64,000 nt of DNA, taken from positions 558,090-622,089 of the forward strand of contig NZ_CXOM01000001.1 in NCBI RefSeq assembly GCF_001269365.1. The letters run 5' to 3'. Position 1 is the first letter of the stretch. Each line of letters begins with the position of its first letter. This DNA comes from Limnohabitans sp. Rim11. GTDB lineage: Bacteria > Pseudomonadota > Gammaproteobacteria > Burkholderiales > Burkholderiaceae_C. The translations under genes and the position numbers were made by a program. The notes beneath the pieces were generated by a model that was not told the origin of the DNA, did not search any database, and was given only the letters and a program-made list of their open reading frames with translations. This document shows, piece by piece, positions 53,816-61,169 of this stretch.

Positions 53816-55441
53816 ATGATGGCTGAGCTACAACAACACAACCCTGCCATCATTTTGTGCACCTTGAATGCCAAGTACATTCATGCGTCTTTGGGCCTGC
53901 GATATTTGTTAGCCAATATGAGTCGGCATGGGCGGCCCGAGTTGGCTGCTCAAACTTTGATTGTGGAATACACCCTGGCGCGCCAAACGGCTGACATGGT
54001 AGAAGACCTGCTAGCCAAGTTGGGCCCCGTCAATTTGGGCCAAACTCAAATCATTGGCTTTGGCGTTTACATCTGGAATGTGTTGCAAACGACTGTCTTG
54101 GTCCGTCAGCTCAAAATGGCCAGGCCCTCGATCAAGATCATTCTTGGCGGACCCGAGGTGAGTCACGAAATTGAGCAGCAAGACATAGTTCAAATGGCCG
54201 ACCACGTCATTACGGGTTGGGGTGATGTGAGTTTCCCTAAACTTTGCAATGCCCTGGTCTATGGCCCCAAGCCACTCATGAAAGTGATTCAAGGCGAACA
54301 ACCGCCCATGGATCAAATTGAATTGCCTTATCAGCACTTTTCAGATGACGATTTGGCGCACCGCGTTTTGTATGTGGAGGCGTCGCGTGGTTGCCCTTTT
54401 AAATGTGAGTTTTGCCTCAGTTCATTGGACAAAACAGCTTGGGCTTTTGACCTGTCGCCCTTTCTGAATGAGTTAGACATTCTGTACAAACGGGGTGCTC
54501 GGAACTTTAAATTCGTCGACCGTACCTTCAATCTCAAAATTGAATCGTCGATTCAAATCCTGCAGTTTTTCTTAGATCGATTGGCAAGCGAATCACCTGA
54601 AAATTTGCTGGTTCACTTCGAGGTAATTCCCGATCATTTGCCCGATCGACTTAAGGCCATGATTGCCCAATTCCCGCCAGGCGTTTTGCAGTTTGAGGTG
54701 GGCATTCAGAGTTTCAATGAAGAAGTTCAAAAACTCATTTCTAGGCGTCAAGACAATGTTCAAACTGAAGCCAACTTACGCTGGTTGATCACGCAATCCA
54801 ATGCGCACTTGCATACTGATTTGATTTTTGGGCTGCCTGGTGAAACCATGGAGAGTTTTGCCATTGGCTTTGACAGGCTTTGGGCCATTGGCCCCCAAGA
54901 AATTCAACTGGGTATTTTGAAACGTTTGCGCGGCACACCCATTGATCGGCACACACAAACACATGGCATGGTGTACGACGCGCAGCCGCCCTATATGGTT
55001 CAACAAACCAAGGATTTGGATCGCACCTCGATTCAAAGGTTTGCAAGAATGGCCAAGTATTGGGATTTGGTCGTCAATTCAGGCCGATTCAAAAAAACAA
55101 TTTCGCTCTTGATGGCGCCCACTGAAACGCAAAACTCTGCATTTTGGTCTTTCATGCAGTTTTCAGATGCACTTTGGGCGGGCACGGGCAAGACCTATGG
55201 GCTCAGTCCTGAAATATTGGTCGACGGTGTTTTTGACTATTTAACGAAGGCGCGTGGCTTCGATGCGGATCTAGTCAGGCCCCTTTTGTTGGAAGACTAT
55301 CTGGCCAGTGGCGCAAGGGCTAGGCCCCAATGTTTGGCGCAGGAGCGCTTGTTGTTGGGCGGCGATAAGTTAGACCAAGTTCATACCAATGGTGGAGAAT
55401 TGCAGTCATTTAAAAACCGTCAAAATCGGCACGTTGCCTAA
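53816..55441 (+). CDS. B12-binding radical SAM protein (DUF4080)
   Basis: 541 residues. An N-terminal cobalamin-binding-like domain (about 1-170, ILCTLNAKYIHASLGLRYLL and GFGVYIWNV) is followed by a radical SAM core whose [4Fe-4S] motif CPFKCEFC (CxxxCxxC) lies near residue 195. A DUF4080 tail follows. The reaction of this family is unknown; relatives perform methylations or tRNA thiolation. The start could be ATG 53816 or 53819. Confidence 0.9.
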   Translation: MMAELQQHNPAIILCTLNAKYIHASLGLRYLLANMSRHGRPELAAQTLIVEYTLARQTADMVEDLLAKLGPVNLGQTQIIGFGVYIWNVLQTTVLVRQLKMARPSIKIILGGPEVSHEIEQQDIVQMADHVITGWGDVSFPKLCNALVYGPKPLMKVIQGEQPPMDQIELPYQHFSDDDLAHRVLYVEASRGCPFKCEFCLSSLDKTAWAFDLSPFLNELDILYKRGARNFKFVDRTFNLKIESSIQILQFFLDRLASESPENLLVHFEVIPDHLPDRLKAMIAQFPPGVLQFEVGIQSFNEEVQKLISRRQDNVQTEANLRWLITQSNAHLHTDLIFGLPGETMESFAIGFDRLWAIGPQEIQLGILKRLRGTPIDRHTQTHGMVYDAQPPYMVQQTKDLDRTSIQRFARMAKYWDLVVNSGRFKKTISLLMAPTETQNSAFWSFMQFSDALWAGTGKTYGLSPEILVDGVFDYLTKARGFDADLVRPLLLEDYLASGARARPQCLAQERLLLGGDKLDQVHTNGGELQSFKNRQNRHVA

Positions 55442-55465
55442 TTAATCTCTGCAGGACCCTGCACC

Positions 55466-55903
55466 ATGACCGAAAAACAAAAGCCAACTCAGCGCTCAGA
55501 TTACAAACAGTTTTCTCACATTGAAACCCGTTGGAACGACAACGACTCCTATGGTCATGTCAACAACATTGTTTACTATTCTTATTTTGATACCGCTGTC
55601 AATCGCCATTTGATTCAACAAGGCGTTCTCGACTTGTCTAGCAGTGACGCGATTGGTTTGGTCATCGAAAGCAAGTGCACGTACTTCTCATCGATTACTT
55701 TTCCAGACACTGTGGCAGTAGGGCTCAAGGTAATACATCTGGGCAATAGCAGCGTGCGTTACCAAATTGGCTTGTTCTGCAATGACGCCAATGATGCCTC
55801 GGCAGTGGGTGAGTTTGTGCATGTCTATGTTAATCGCAGTACCAGCAAACCTGTTCCCATTCCTGAGAATACTCGCGCGGTCTTGCAGGCTTTATGCGAT
55901 TGA
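55466..55903 (+). CDS. Acyl-CoA thioesterase, hotdog fold
   Basis: 145 residues of the 4-hydroxybenzoyl-CoA thioesterase/YbgC type. The active-site region is TRWNDNDSYGHVNNIVYYSYF, with the conserved Asp and His. It probably hydrolyses an acyl-CoA, substrate unknown. It ends a cluster of five same-strand genes starting at 51314. Confidence 0.9.
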   Translation: MTEKQKPTQRSDYKQFSHIETRWNDNDSYGHVNNIVYYSYFDTAVNRHLIQQGVLDLSSSDAIGLVIESKCTYFSSITFPDTVAVGLKVIHLGNSSVRYQIGLFCNDANDASAVGEFVHVYVNRSTSKPVPIPENTRAVLQALCD

Positions 55904-55985
55904 CATGAATTGGGTTTGCTAGATTAAAATCTTTAACCAGTAGATCCATCTCTGTCTATTTTTATCTTTCATGAAGCTTTAATAA

Positions 55986-56690
55986 ATGATCCCAATTCAC
56001 ATTGAATCTGCTTGGAAAGGCACTTCTGATTGCCGATCTTGCGGCGTTCGCGATTTGGTCTTATTTGCTGATTTGAATGAAGAAGACTTTGGGCTCATTC
56101 ATGCCCCCATTGATGACATGGCATACCCAGTTGGCGGACTTTTGTATTCAGAGGGCGACAAAGCCATAGGTGTCTATACCTTGCGCCAAGGCATGGTTAA
56201 ATTGGTTCGTTCTACGTCAGACGGCAGAGAGCGCATCATTCGTGTTTTGCGAGCTGGCGATGTAGTCGGTATTGAGGCTTTAGCGACAGGATACTTTGAT
56301 TCTGAAGCTGTCGCACTGAATGATGTCAAGGTTTGCAGAATTCCTCTCAGTGTGATGCACAACTTGAGTACCCAGTCGCCCAGACTTCACAACCGCTTGA
56401 TGCAAAAATGGCAACAAGCCCTGAAAGGCGCTGACGATTGGTTGGCTGACTTGAATTTTGGAACAGCACGCCAAAGGGTATCCAAATTCATTCTCAAAAT
56501 GCGCCACGACGAGTCTTCCGATGAAAGCAGCATGTTCTCGCGTGAAGACATGGGTGCCATGATGGACCTCAAGCTTGAAACCGTCAGTCGCGAAGTGAGC
56601 GGTCTAGTTCGCGAGCAAGTAATTCAGCCACTGGACAAAGCGGGTCGTCTGTACCGCATTCAAAACGAAAAAGCATTGCACTCCGCCTGA
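55986..56690 (+). CDS. Crp/Fnr-family transcriptional regulator
   Basis: 234 residues. A cyclic-nucleotide-like sensor domain (about 25-145) is followed by a helix-turn-helix with MMDLKLETVSREVSGL. The recognition helix has the E-x-x-S-R residues that read the TTGAT half-site in FNR. The N-terminus has only CRSC (16, 19), and one more Cys near residue 118 (VCRIPLS), so the four-Cys set for a [4Fe-4S] cluster seems incomplete. Oxygen sensing is thus uncertain. It lies next to a bd oxidase operon with an FNR-like site, a likely target. Confidence 0.9.
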   Translation: MIPIHIESAWKGTSDCRSCGVRDLVLFADLNEEDFGLIHAPIDDMAYPVGGLLYSEGDKAIGVYTLRQGMVKLVRSTSDGRERIIRVLRAGDVVGIEALATGYFDSEAVALNDVKVCRIPLSVMHNLSTQSPRLHNRLMQKWQQALKGADDWLADLNFGTARQRVSKFILKMRHDESSDESSMFSREDMGAMMDLKLETVSREVSGLVREQVIQPLDKAGRLYRIQNEKALHSA

Positions 56691-56699
56691 CTGTGGCGC

Positions 56700-56828
56700 T
56701 CAGGGTTTAGGCGCTGTACCAGACAAAAACAGCCTCAGAAAAAATACCCCCATGCCAAGCATGAACACGATGCCGATGAAGCTCATCAGGCCGTAGTCTG
56801 TGAAAAACAAGTCGTGTAAAAGTTTCAT
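56700..56828 (-). CDS. 42-residue membrane microprotein (DUF3149-like)
   Basis: The protein begins MKLLHDLFFTDYGLMS and has one strong hydrophobic helix (IGIVFMLGMGVFFLRLFL) ending in SGTAPKP. Its size and sequence fit DUF3149. GAAGGAG lies a few bases before the ATG, a good ribosome site. It is transcribed away from the rhodanese operon, and its stop falls ten bases after the FNR-type regulator's stop on the opposite strand. The family is of unknown function; association with respiratory membranes is a guess from its neighbours. Confidence 0.85.
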   Translation of the reverse strand: MKLLHDLFFTDYGLMSFIGIVFMLGMGVFFLRLFLSGTAPKP

Positions 56829-56903
56829 TATTTTCTCCTTCTGTGAGTGATTGAAATAGCAAACTACATGGGTGCATCTTGCTGGTGTTGCAACAAGCTC
56901 GCT

Positions 56904-56917
56904 TTGATCTACGTTAA
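56904..56917. promoter_or_regulatory. FNR/ANR-like site (TTGAT-CTAC-GTTAA)
   Basis: Nine of ten conserved bases match TTGAT-N4-GTCAA. It lies between the divergent microprotein and rhodanese genes. Measured from the predicted start at about 56970 it is centred near -60, a known activating position for this family. Confidence 0.55.
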
Positions 56918-56934
56918 GTCTTGTGTAGATTTAA

Positions 56935-56963
56935 TTGGCATAAATGACTGGACATTTTTATAC
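56935..56963 (+). promoter_or_regulatory. Predicted sigma-70 promoter of the rhodanese-AhpD-bd oxidase operon
   Basis: TTGGCA (56935-56940), 17 bases, TTATAC (56958-56963). The -10 element overlaps the left arm of the palindrome at 56959-56976, so a repressor bound there would block transcription. Confidence 0.5.
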
Positions 56964-56976
56964 CTAAGGGGGTATA
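56959..56976. promoter_or_regulatory. CsoR/CstR-like palindrome (TATACC-N6-GGTATA)
   Basis: The sequence TATACCTAAGGGGGTATA has exact inverted arms and a G-rich middle, like operators of the CsoR family (copper-, formaldehyde- and persulfide-sensing members). It overlaps the predicted -10 of an operon starting with a rhodanese, which makes a persulfide-sensing CstR-like repressor the most attractive candidate. No csoR-like gene is in the window. Confidence 0.5.
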
Positions 56977-57001
56977 TTTGGGCGTACTTGAATTGATTGA
57001 A

Positions 57002-57394
57002 ATGGTTCGCAAAATGAAAACACCCCACGACTTGGTAGCAGCCGCCAAACAAGCGGTCCTTGAAGTTCCAATCGACAAAGCACCTGCTGTGATTGCGCAA
57101 AACGACGTCTTGATAGACGTTCGTGAAGCAGAGGAGTTTCAGGCAGGACATTTGCCAGGTGCTATTCACATGTCACGCGGCATGTTGGAGTTCAAGCTTG
57201 CGGCTAACCCGCAATTTCAATCGCGCGATCTCAAAATTACCTTGTATTGCAAAACAAGTGGCAGGGCAGCCTTGTGCGCTCAATCGCTCAAGGAAATGGG
57301 CTACTCAAATGTCAGCTCTATTGCGGGTGGTTTTGACGCATGGCAAGCGGCTGGTTTTCATGTTGAAAAACCAGTTGCGCCATCTTTTGACTAA
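57002..57394 (+). CDS. Rhodanese-like sulfurtransferase
   Basis: 130 residues from ATG 57002, single rhodanese domain (VLIDVREAEEFQAGHLPGA) with catalytic Cys in YCKTSGRAALCA, the loop that receives a sulfane sulfur. No signal peptide is visible, so it is cytoplasmic. A TTG at 56978 with a good AGGGGG site would add eight residues, but that site lies inside the operator and close to the predicted transcription start. It heads an operon with AhpD-like and bd-oxidase genes, spacing 23 and 36 bases. Confidence 0.88.
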   Translation: MVRKMKTPHDLVAAAKQAVLEVPIDKAPAVIAQNDVLIDVREAEEFQAGHLPGAIHMSRGMLEFKLAANPQFQSRDLKITLYCKTSGRAALCAQSLKEMGYSNVSSIAGGFDAWQAAGFHVEKPVAPSFD

Positions 57395-57417
57395 TCCTCT
57401 CTAGAAAGAACGATTTC

Positions 57418-57759
57418 ATGAGTACCTTTGAACACGCTGAATTGATTCAAAACATCAATGAATCCCTTACGCCTTTTCGCAAATCACAATCTCAAGCCAT
57501 GCAAGGATTTGGTCAATTGGCAAAGGCGGCCATGGCTGAAGGCGCTATCAGCGCAAAAAACAAAGAACTGATTGCGCTGGCGATTGGCATCACGCAGCAT
57601 TGCTCGGGTTGTGTCGCATTTCATGTGAAGGCCTTACTCAAGATGGGTTGTACACGAGAAGAATTAGAAGAGATGCTGACCATTTGCGTTTATATGGGCG
57701 GCGGCCCCGCTCTGATGTATTCTGCAGAAGCCCTCAAAGCTTGGGATACCTTGGCTTGA
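57418..57759 (+). CDS. AhpD-like carboxymuconolactone-decarboxylase family protein
   Basis: 113 residues. The redox motif is HCSGCVAFH (CxxC with following His), typical of AhpD-type alkyl hydroperoxidases, and the rest is the all-helical CMD fold (NKELIALAIGITQ). It may reduce peroxides or handle persulfides using two Cys. AGAAAGAACG precedes its ATG. Its place between rhodanese and bd oxidase suggests a role in thiol, sulfide or oxidant stress. Confidence 0.9.
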   Translation: MSTFEHAELIQNINESLTPFRKSQSQAMQGFGQLAKAAMAEGAISAKNKELIALAIGITQHCSGCVAFHVKALLKMGCTREELEEMLTICVYMGGGPALMYSAEALKAWDTLA

Positions 57760-57795
57760 TTTCGGCCTCATTCACCTCATACAGAAATACATAGC

Positions 57796-59145
57796 ATGGA
57801 CGCGCTTGATCCCATTGTTTTGGCTAGGTTGCAATTTGCAGCCAACATCACGTTCCATATTTTGTTTCCAACGATCAGCATCGCCTTGGGGTGGTTTTTG
57901 TTGTTTTTCAAAACTCGGTTTGTTGCCACGGGCCTGCAGCATTGGATGGATGCATACCAGTTTTGGGTCAAGATCTTTGCACTGACCTTTGCCTTGGGTG
58001 TTGTCAGTGGCATCACCATGAGTTTCCAGTTTGGAACCAATTGGCCAGGTTTTATGAACGCCGTTGGCAATGTGGCGGGTCCCTTGTTGGCTTATGAGGT
58101 CTTGACGGCATTCTTCTTGGAGGCCACCTTCTTGGGCATCATGCTGTTTGGCCGAGGACGCGTAAGCGAAAGTGTGCACACCTTGGCCACTTGGTTGGTG
58201 GCTTTAGGCACCACTGCTTCCGCTTTTTGGATTTTGGCCCTCAACTCATGGATGCACACACCTGCAGGCTTTGAGATGATCAACGGGCAAGCTCACGTCA
58301 CAAGTTGGTTGGAGGTTATCTTCAACCCCTCGTTTCCTTATCGCATGACGCACATGCTCATCGCTTCTGGCTTGACAGGCTCATTTCTGCTCGCCGGTAT
58401 AAGCGCTTACCGTTGGCTTAAAAACGATCGCGCCAAAGACGTGATGGCCGCTTTGCGCACAGGTGTGATGGTGGCCGCCGTGCTCATTCCTGTGCAAATT
58501 GTGGTGGGCGATTTACATGGCCTCAATACCCTCAAATACCAACCTGCCAAATTGGCAGCCATGGAAGGTATTTGGGAAACACAGCGGGGCGTCCCGGCGG
58601 TGTTATTTGCCATCCCAGACAAGGCCACGCAATCTAATCTATATGAAATTGCCATCCCTAAGTTGGCATCTTTTTATCTGACTCACGATTGGAACGGTGA
58701 GGTCAAGGGCATCAAAGATTTTGGTGATCAGCATCCACCGGTTGGGCCGGTTTTTTGGGCATTTCGCATCATGGTGGGCATGGGGCTCCTGATGCTGGCG
58801 GTCAGTTGGTTTGCAAGCTACGAGCTTAAATTTAAAAATACACTTTCAAAGCGCACTGCCATGATCTTGGTGGCCATGACTTTTGCAGGTTGGGTAGCGC
58901 TTGTGTCGGGGTGGTACGTTACAGAAATTGGTCGCCAACCCTGGCTGGTGCATGGCGTTTTGACGACGGCCCAAGCAGCCTCGCAAGTGCCTGCGGCAAA
59001 CATTGCGCTTTCATTGGCCATGTATCTCACCTTGTATGCCGCTTTGCTGAGTGCATATGTGTCTGTGGTTTTTTACCTGGCCAAGAAGGCTGTAGATGGC
59101 GGGCTTGAAACCAAGACCAACCTGAAAGAGTTAAGCCATGTCTGA
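57796..59145 (+). CDS. cydA: Cytochrome bd-type quinol oxidase subunit I, short Q-loop
   Basis: 449 residues, with about nine membrane spans. Heme ligand regions are visible: ITFHILFPT (heme b595 His) and MTHMLIASG (heme b558 His). GRQPW near the C-terminus and the Q-loop start YQPAKLAAMEG are conserved. The Q-loop is short compared with the Escherichia coli enzyme, as in the cyanide-insensitive (CioA) group. Such oxidases reduce oxygen from quinol and resist cyanide and sulfide. The ORF overlaps subunit II by eight bases. Confidence 0.95.
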   Translation: MDALDPIVLARLQFAANITFHILFPTISIALGWFLLFFKTRFVATGLQHWMDAYQFWVKIFALTFALGVVSGITMSFQFGTNWPGFMNAVGNVAGPLLAYEVLTAFFLEATFLGIMLFGRGRVSESVHTLATWLVALGTTASAFWILALNSWMHTPAGFEMINGQAHVTSWLEVIFNPSFPYRMTHMLIASGLTGSFLLAGISAYRWLKNDRAKDVMAALRTGVMVAAVLIPVQIVVGDLHGLNTLKYQPAKLAAMEGIWETQRGVPAVLFAIPDKATQSNLYEIAIPKLASFYLTHDWNGEVKGIKDFGDQHPPVGPVFWAFRIMVGMGLLMLAVSWFASYELKFKNTLSKRTAMILVAMTFAGWVALVSGWYVTEIGRQPWLVHGVLTTAQAASQVPAANIALSLAMYLTLYAALLSAYVSVVFYLAKKAVDGGLETKTNLKELSHV

Positions 59146-60172
59146 GTTTGGTGTGGATTTGACGACCCCAGCGGGGTGGCTTCCATTGGTATTTGCATTG
59201 GTCATGGCCTTGTCTATGCTGGCTTACGTCATTTTGGATGGCTACGACTTGGGTGTCGGTGCTTTGCTAGACAGCGCCGATTCAGTGGCACAAAAAGACA
59301 TCATGATTGCCAGCATCGGCCCATTTTGGGACGCCAACGAAACCTGGTTGGTGTTGGGCGTGGGCGTTTTGCTGGTCGGTTTTCCCATGGCCCATGGCGT
59401 TATTTTGGGCGCTTTGTATTTGCCTGTCGCGCTCATGCTGGTGGCACTATCTTTGCGCGGTGTGGCGTTTGACTTTCGGGTCAAAGCCAAGGCGCAGCAT
59501 CGCCCTTTGTGGGACAAAACTTTTTACATCGGTTCTTTGCTCGCCTCTTGGTCGCAAGGCTTTATGTTGGGCCAGCTCATCACGGGCTTCCAACAAGATG
59601 CGGCAGGCTACTTGTTCAGCGCCTTGATTGGCTTTTGCTTGGTGTTTGCTTACCGCTTATTGGGCGCTGGGTGGTTGATCATGAAAACTGAAGGTGCGCT
59701 GCAATTGAAGGCTGTCAAGTGGGCCAAGGCTAGTTTGTGGTTGACTGCTGCAGGCGTATTGGCCATTTCTGTGGCAACCCCCTTGGTCAGTCCACGCATC
59801 TTCGACAAGTGGTTTAGCTTTCCAAACTTGCTGATGCTGTTGCCCATTCCAGCCACGACACTGGCTTTATTTGTGGTCATATGGCGTAGCTTGTCCAGAT
59901 TGCCAACACGCTTTGCTCAAGGAAATCAATACGGGGCAGGGGTGCCATTCGCCAGCAGTGTGGGTGTCTTTTTGCTCTCTTTTTACGGGTTGGCCTACAG
60001 CCTGTTCCCATGGTTGGTCATTGACAAGATCAACATTTGGCAAGCAGCCAGTTCACCAGAGGCATTGCTGGTCATTTTCTATGGCGTAGTGCTTGTGCTG
60101 CCTGTGATCATTGGCTACACCGTCTTTGCATACCGAGTGTTTTGGGGCAAGTCGACCCAGCTTCGCTATTGA
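59138..60172 (+). CDS. cydB: Cytochrome bd-type quinol oxidase subunit II
   Basis: 344 residues with about eight or nine membrane spans. The family N-terminal MLAYVILDGYDLGVGAL and GPFWDANETWLVL are present. It pairs with CydA to form the oxidase. It overlaps the cydA end, indicating coupled translation. No cydX microprotein is seen immediately after it, and the convergent methyltransferase gene ends 15 bases away. Confidence 0.95.
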   Translation: MSEFGVDLTTPAGWLPLVFALVMALSMLAYVILDGYDLGVGALLDSADSVAQKDIMIASIGPFWDANETWLVLGVGVLLVGFPMAHGVILGALYLPVALMLVALSLRGVAFDFRVKAKAQHRPLWDKTFYIGSLLASWSQGFMLGQLITGFQQDAAGYLFSALIGFCLVFAYRLLGAGWLIMKTEGALQLKAVKWAKASLWLTAAGVLAISVATPLVSPRIFDKWFSFPNLLMLLPIPATTLALFVVIWRSLSRLPTRFAQGNQYGAGVPFASSVGVFLLSFYGLAYSLFPWLVIDKINIWQAASSPEALLVIFYGVVLVLPVIIGYTVFAYRVFWGKSTQLRY

Positions 60173-60187
60173 GCGCTTGCTCTCGGG

Positions 60188-60805
60188 TTATGGCTTTTGC
60201 CCAATGAATCCTACGAGCGCCGAGAGGCCGCTGTGGCCAGGACCTTCATCGACTTCTTGAAGATAGGTTTTAAGGTCTAAGATTTTGTAGCCTTTAAATG
60301 AGCTGATCAGCAGCGCTTCGTCATACAGGTTTTCAAGAATGCCAGGACCACCTGTTTTGTATTGCATTTGCGCCTTGTCATAACCTTGAATGATCAAGGT
60401 ACCACCGGCTTTGAGCGAGAAGTTTAATTTCTCAAAGAGTTGTGTGCGAGCTTGTGGATCGGCAAACTGAAAGAAGACGCCTGCAATGGTGTCGTATTGA
60501 TTGGCCTTCCAATCAAAGCTTTCCCAGTCGCTGCAATGAAAGTTGACGTTGACTTTGTGTTTGGTTGCCAATTTTTGAGCTTTCTCAATGGCAACAGGCG
60601 AGAAGTCAAAGGCATCTACATCAAATCCTTGAGACGCTAGCCAGACACTGTTTCGGCCTTCACCGTCTGCGATCGACAATGCTTTGCCTTTTTGCAGAAA
60701 GGGTGTTTTGTCAGCCAAGTACTGGTTGGGTTTTTCACCAAAAAGGTAATCGTCTGTCGCGAAGCGCTCATTCCAACGCGCCAATGGGTTTGAAAACTGC
60801 GTCAT
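60188..60805 (-). CDS. SAM-dependent methyltransferase (TehB-like)
   Basis: 205 residues, class I fold. SAM motif I is LSIADGEGRNSVWLA (Asp-Gly-Glu-Gly), with VDAFDFSPVAIEKA as motif II. The N-terminal FSNPLARWNERFATDDYLFG resembles proteins similar to tellurite-resistance TehB and thiol methyltransferases. The substrate could be a thiol or chalcogen compound, but this is inference. Its start overlaps the stop of the upstream rhodanese (ATGA). Confidence 0.87.
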   Translation of the reverse strand: MTQFSNPLARWNERFATDDYLFGEKPNQYLADKTPFLQKGKALSIADGEGRNSVWLASQGFDVDAFDFSPVAIEKAQKLATKHKVNVNFHCSDWESFDWKANQYDTIAGVFFQFADPQARTQLFEKLNFSLKAGGTLIIQGYDKAQMQYKTGGPGILENLYDEALLISSFKGYKILDLKTYLQEVDEGPGHSGLSALVGFIGQKP

Positions 60806-61152
60806 GCCAGGTTGCTCCAATTGCCAATGTTGTGAACGTTGCGGTAGCCATTCTTGAGCAATAAAAGTTTGGCCATACCACTTCTCGAGCCGCTGGCACA
60901 ACACACAACCACAGGCTTGTCTTTTGGAATTTCGTTGAGACGACTGCCCAACTCTGACAAGGGAATGTTCAAGGTGCCTGGTGCATTGGCATGAGCAAAC
61001 TCACCTACGGATCGCACATCGACCAATGTTGCCCCTTCACTTTTGAGTGCCGGCAGTTGTGTTTTGACTTGCTTAGCGCGCCACCACTTGTAGGTGAACC
61101 AAAGAATCAATAGTAGAAACGGCCAATACTCTTTTAAAAATTGTTCCATCAT
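60802..61152 (-). CDS. Membrane-anchored rhodanese-like protein
   Basis: 116 residues. One N-terminal membrane segment (EYWPFLLLILWFTYKWW, about 8-24) is followed by a small rhodanese domain with VDVRSVGEFAHANAPGTLN and the active-site loop CCASGSRSG. The catalytic domain probably faces the cytoplasm. It overlaps the methyltransferase gene, so the two are linked. It is the second rhodanese within 4 kb. Confidence 0.9.
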   Translation of the reverse strand: MMEQFLKEYWPFLLLILWFTYKWWRAKQVKTQLPALKSEGATLVDVRSVGEFAHANAPGTLNIPLSELGSRLNEIPKDKPVVVCCASGSRSGMAKLLLLKNGYRNVHNIGNWSNLA

Positions 61153-61169
61153 GAACTTTCTAGCAACGA

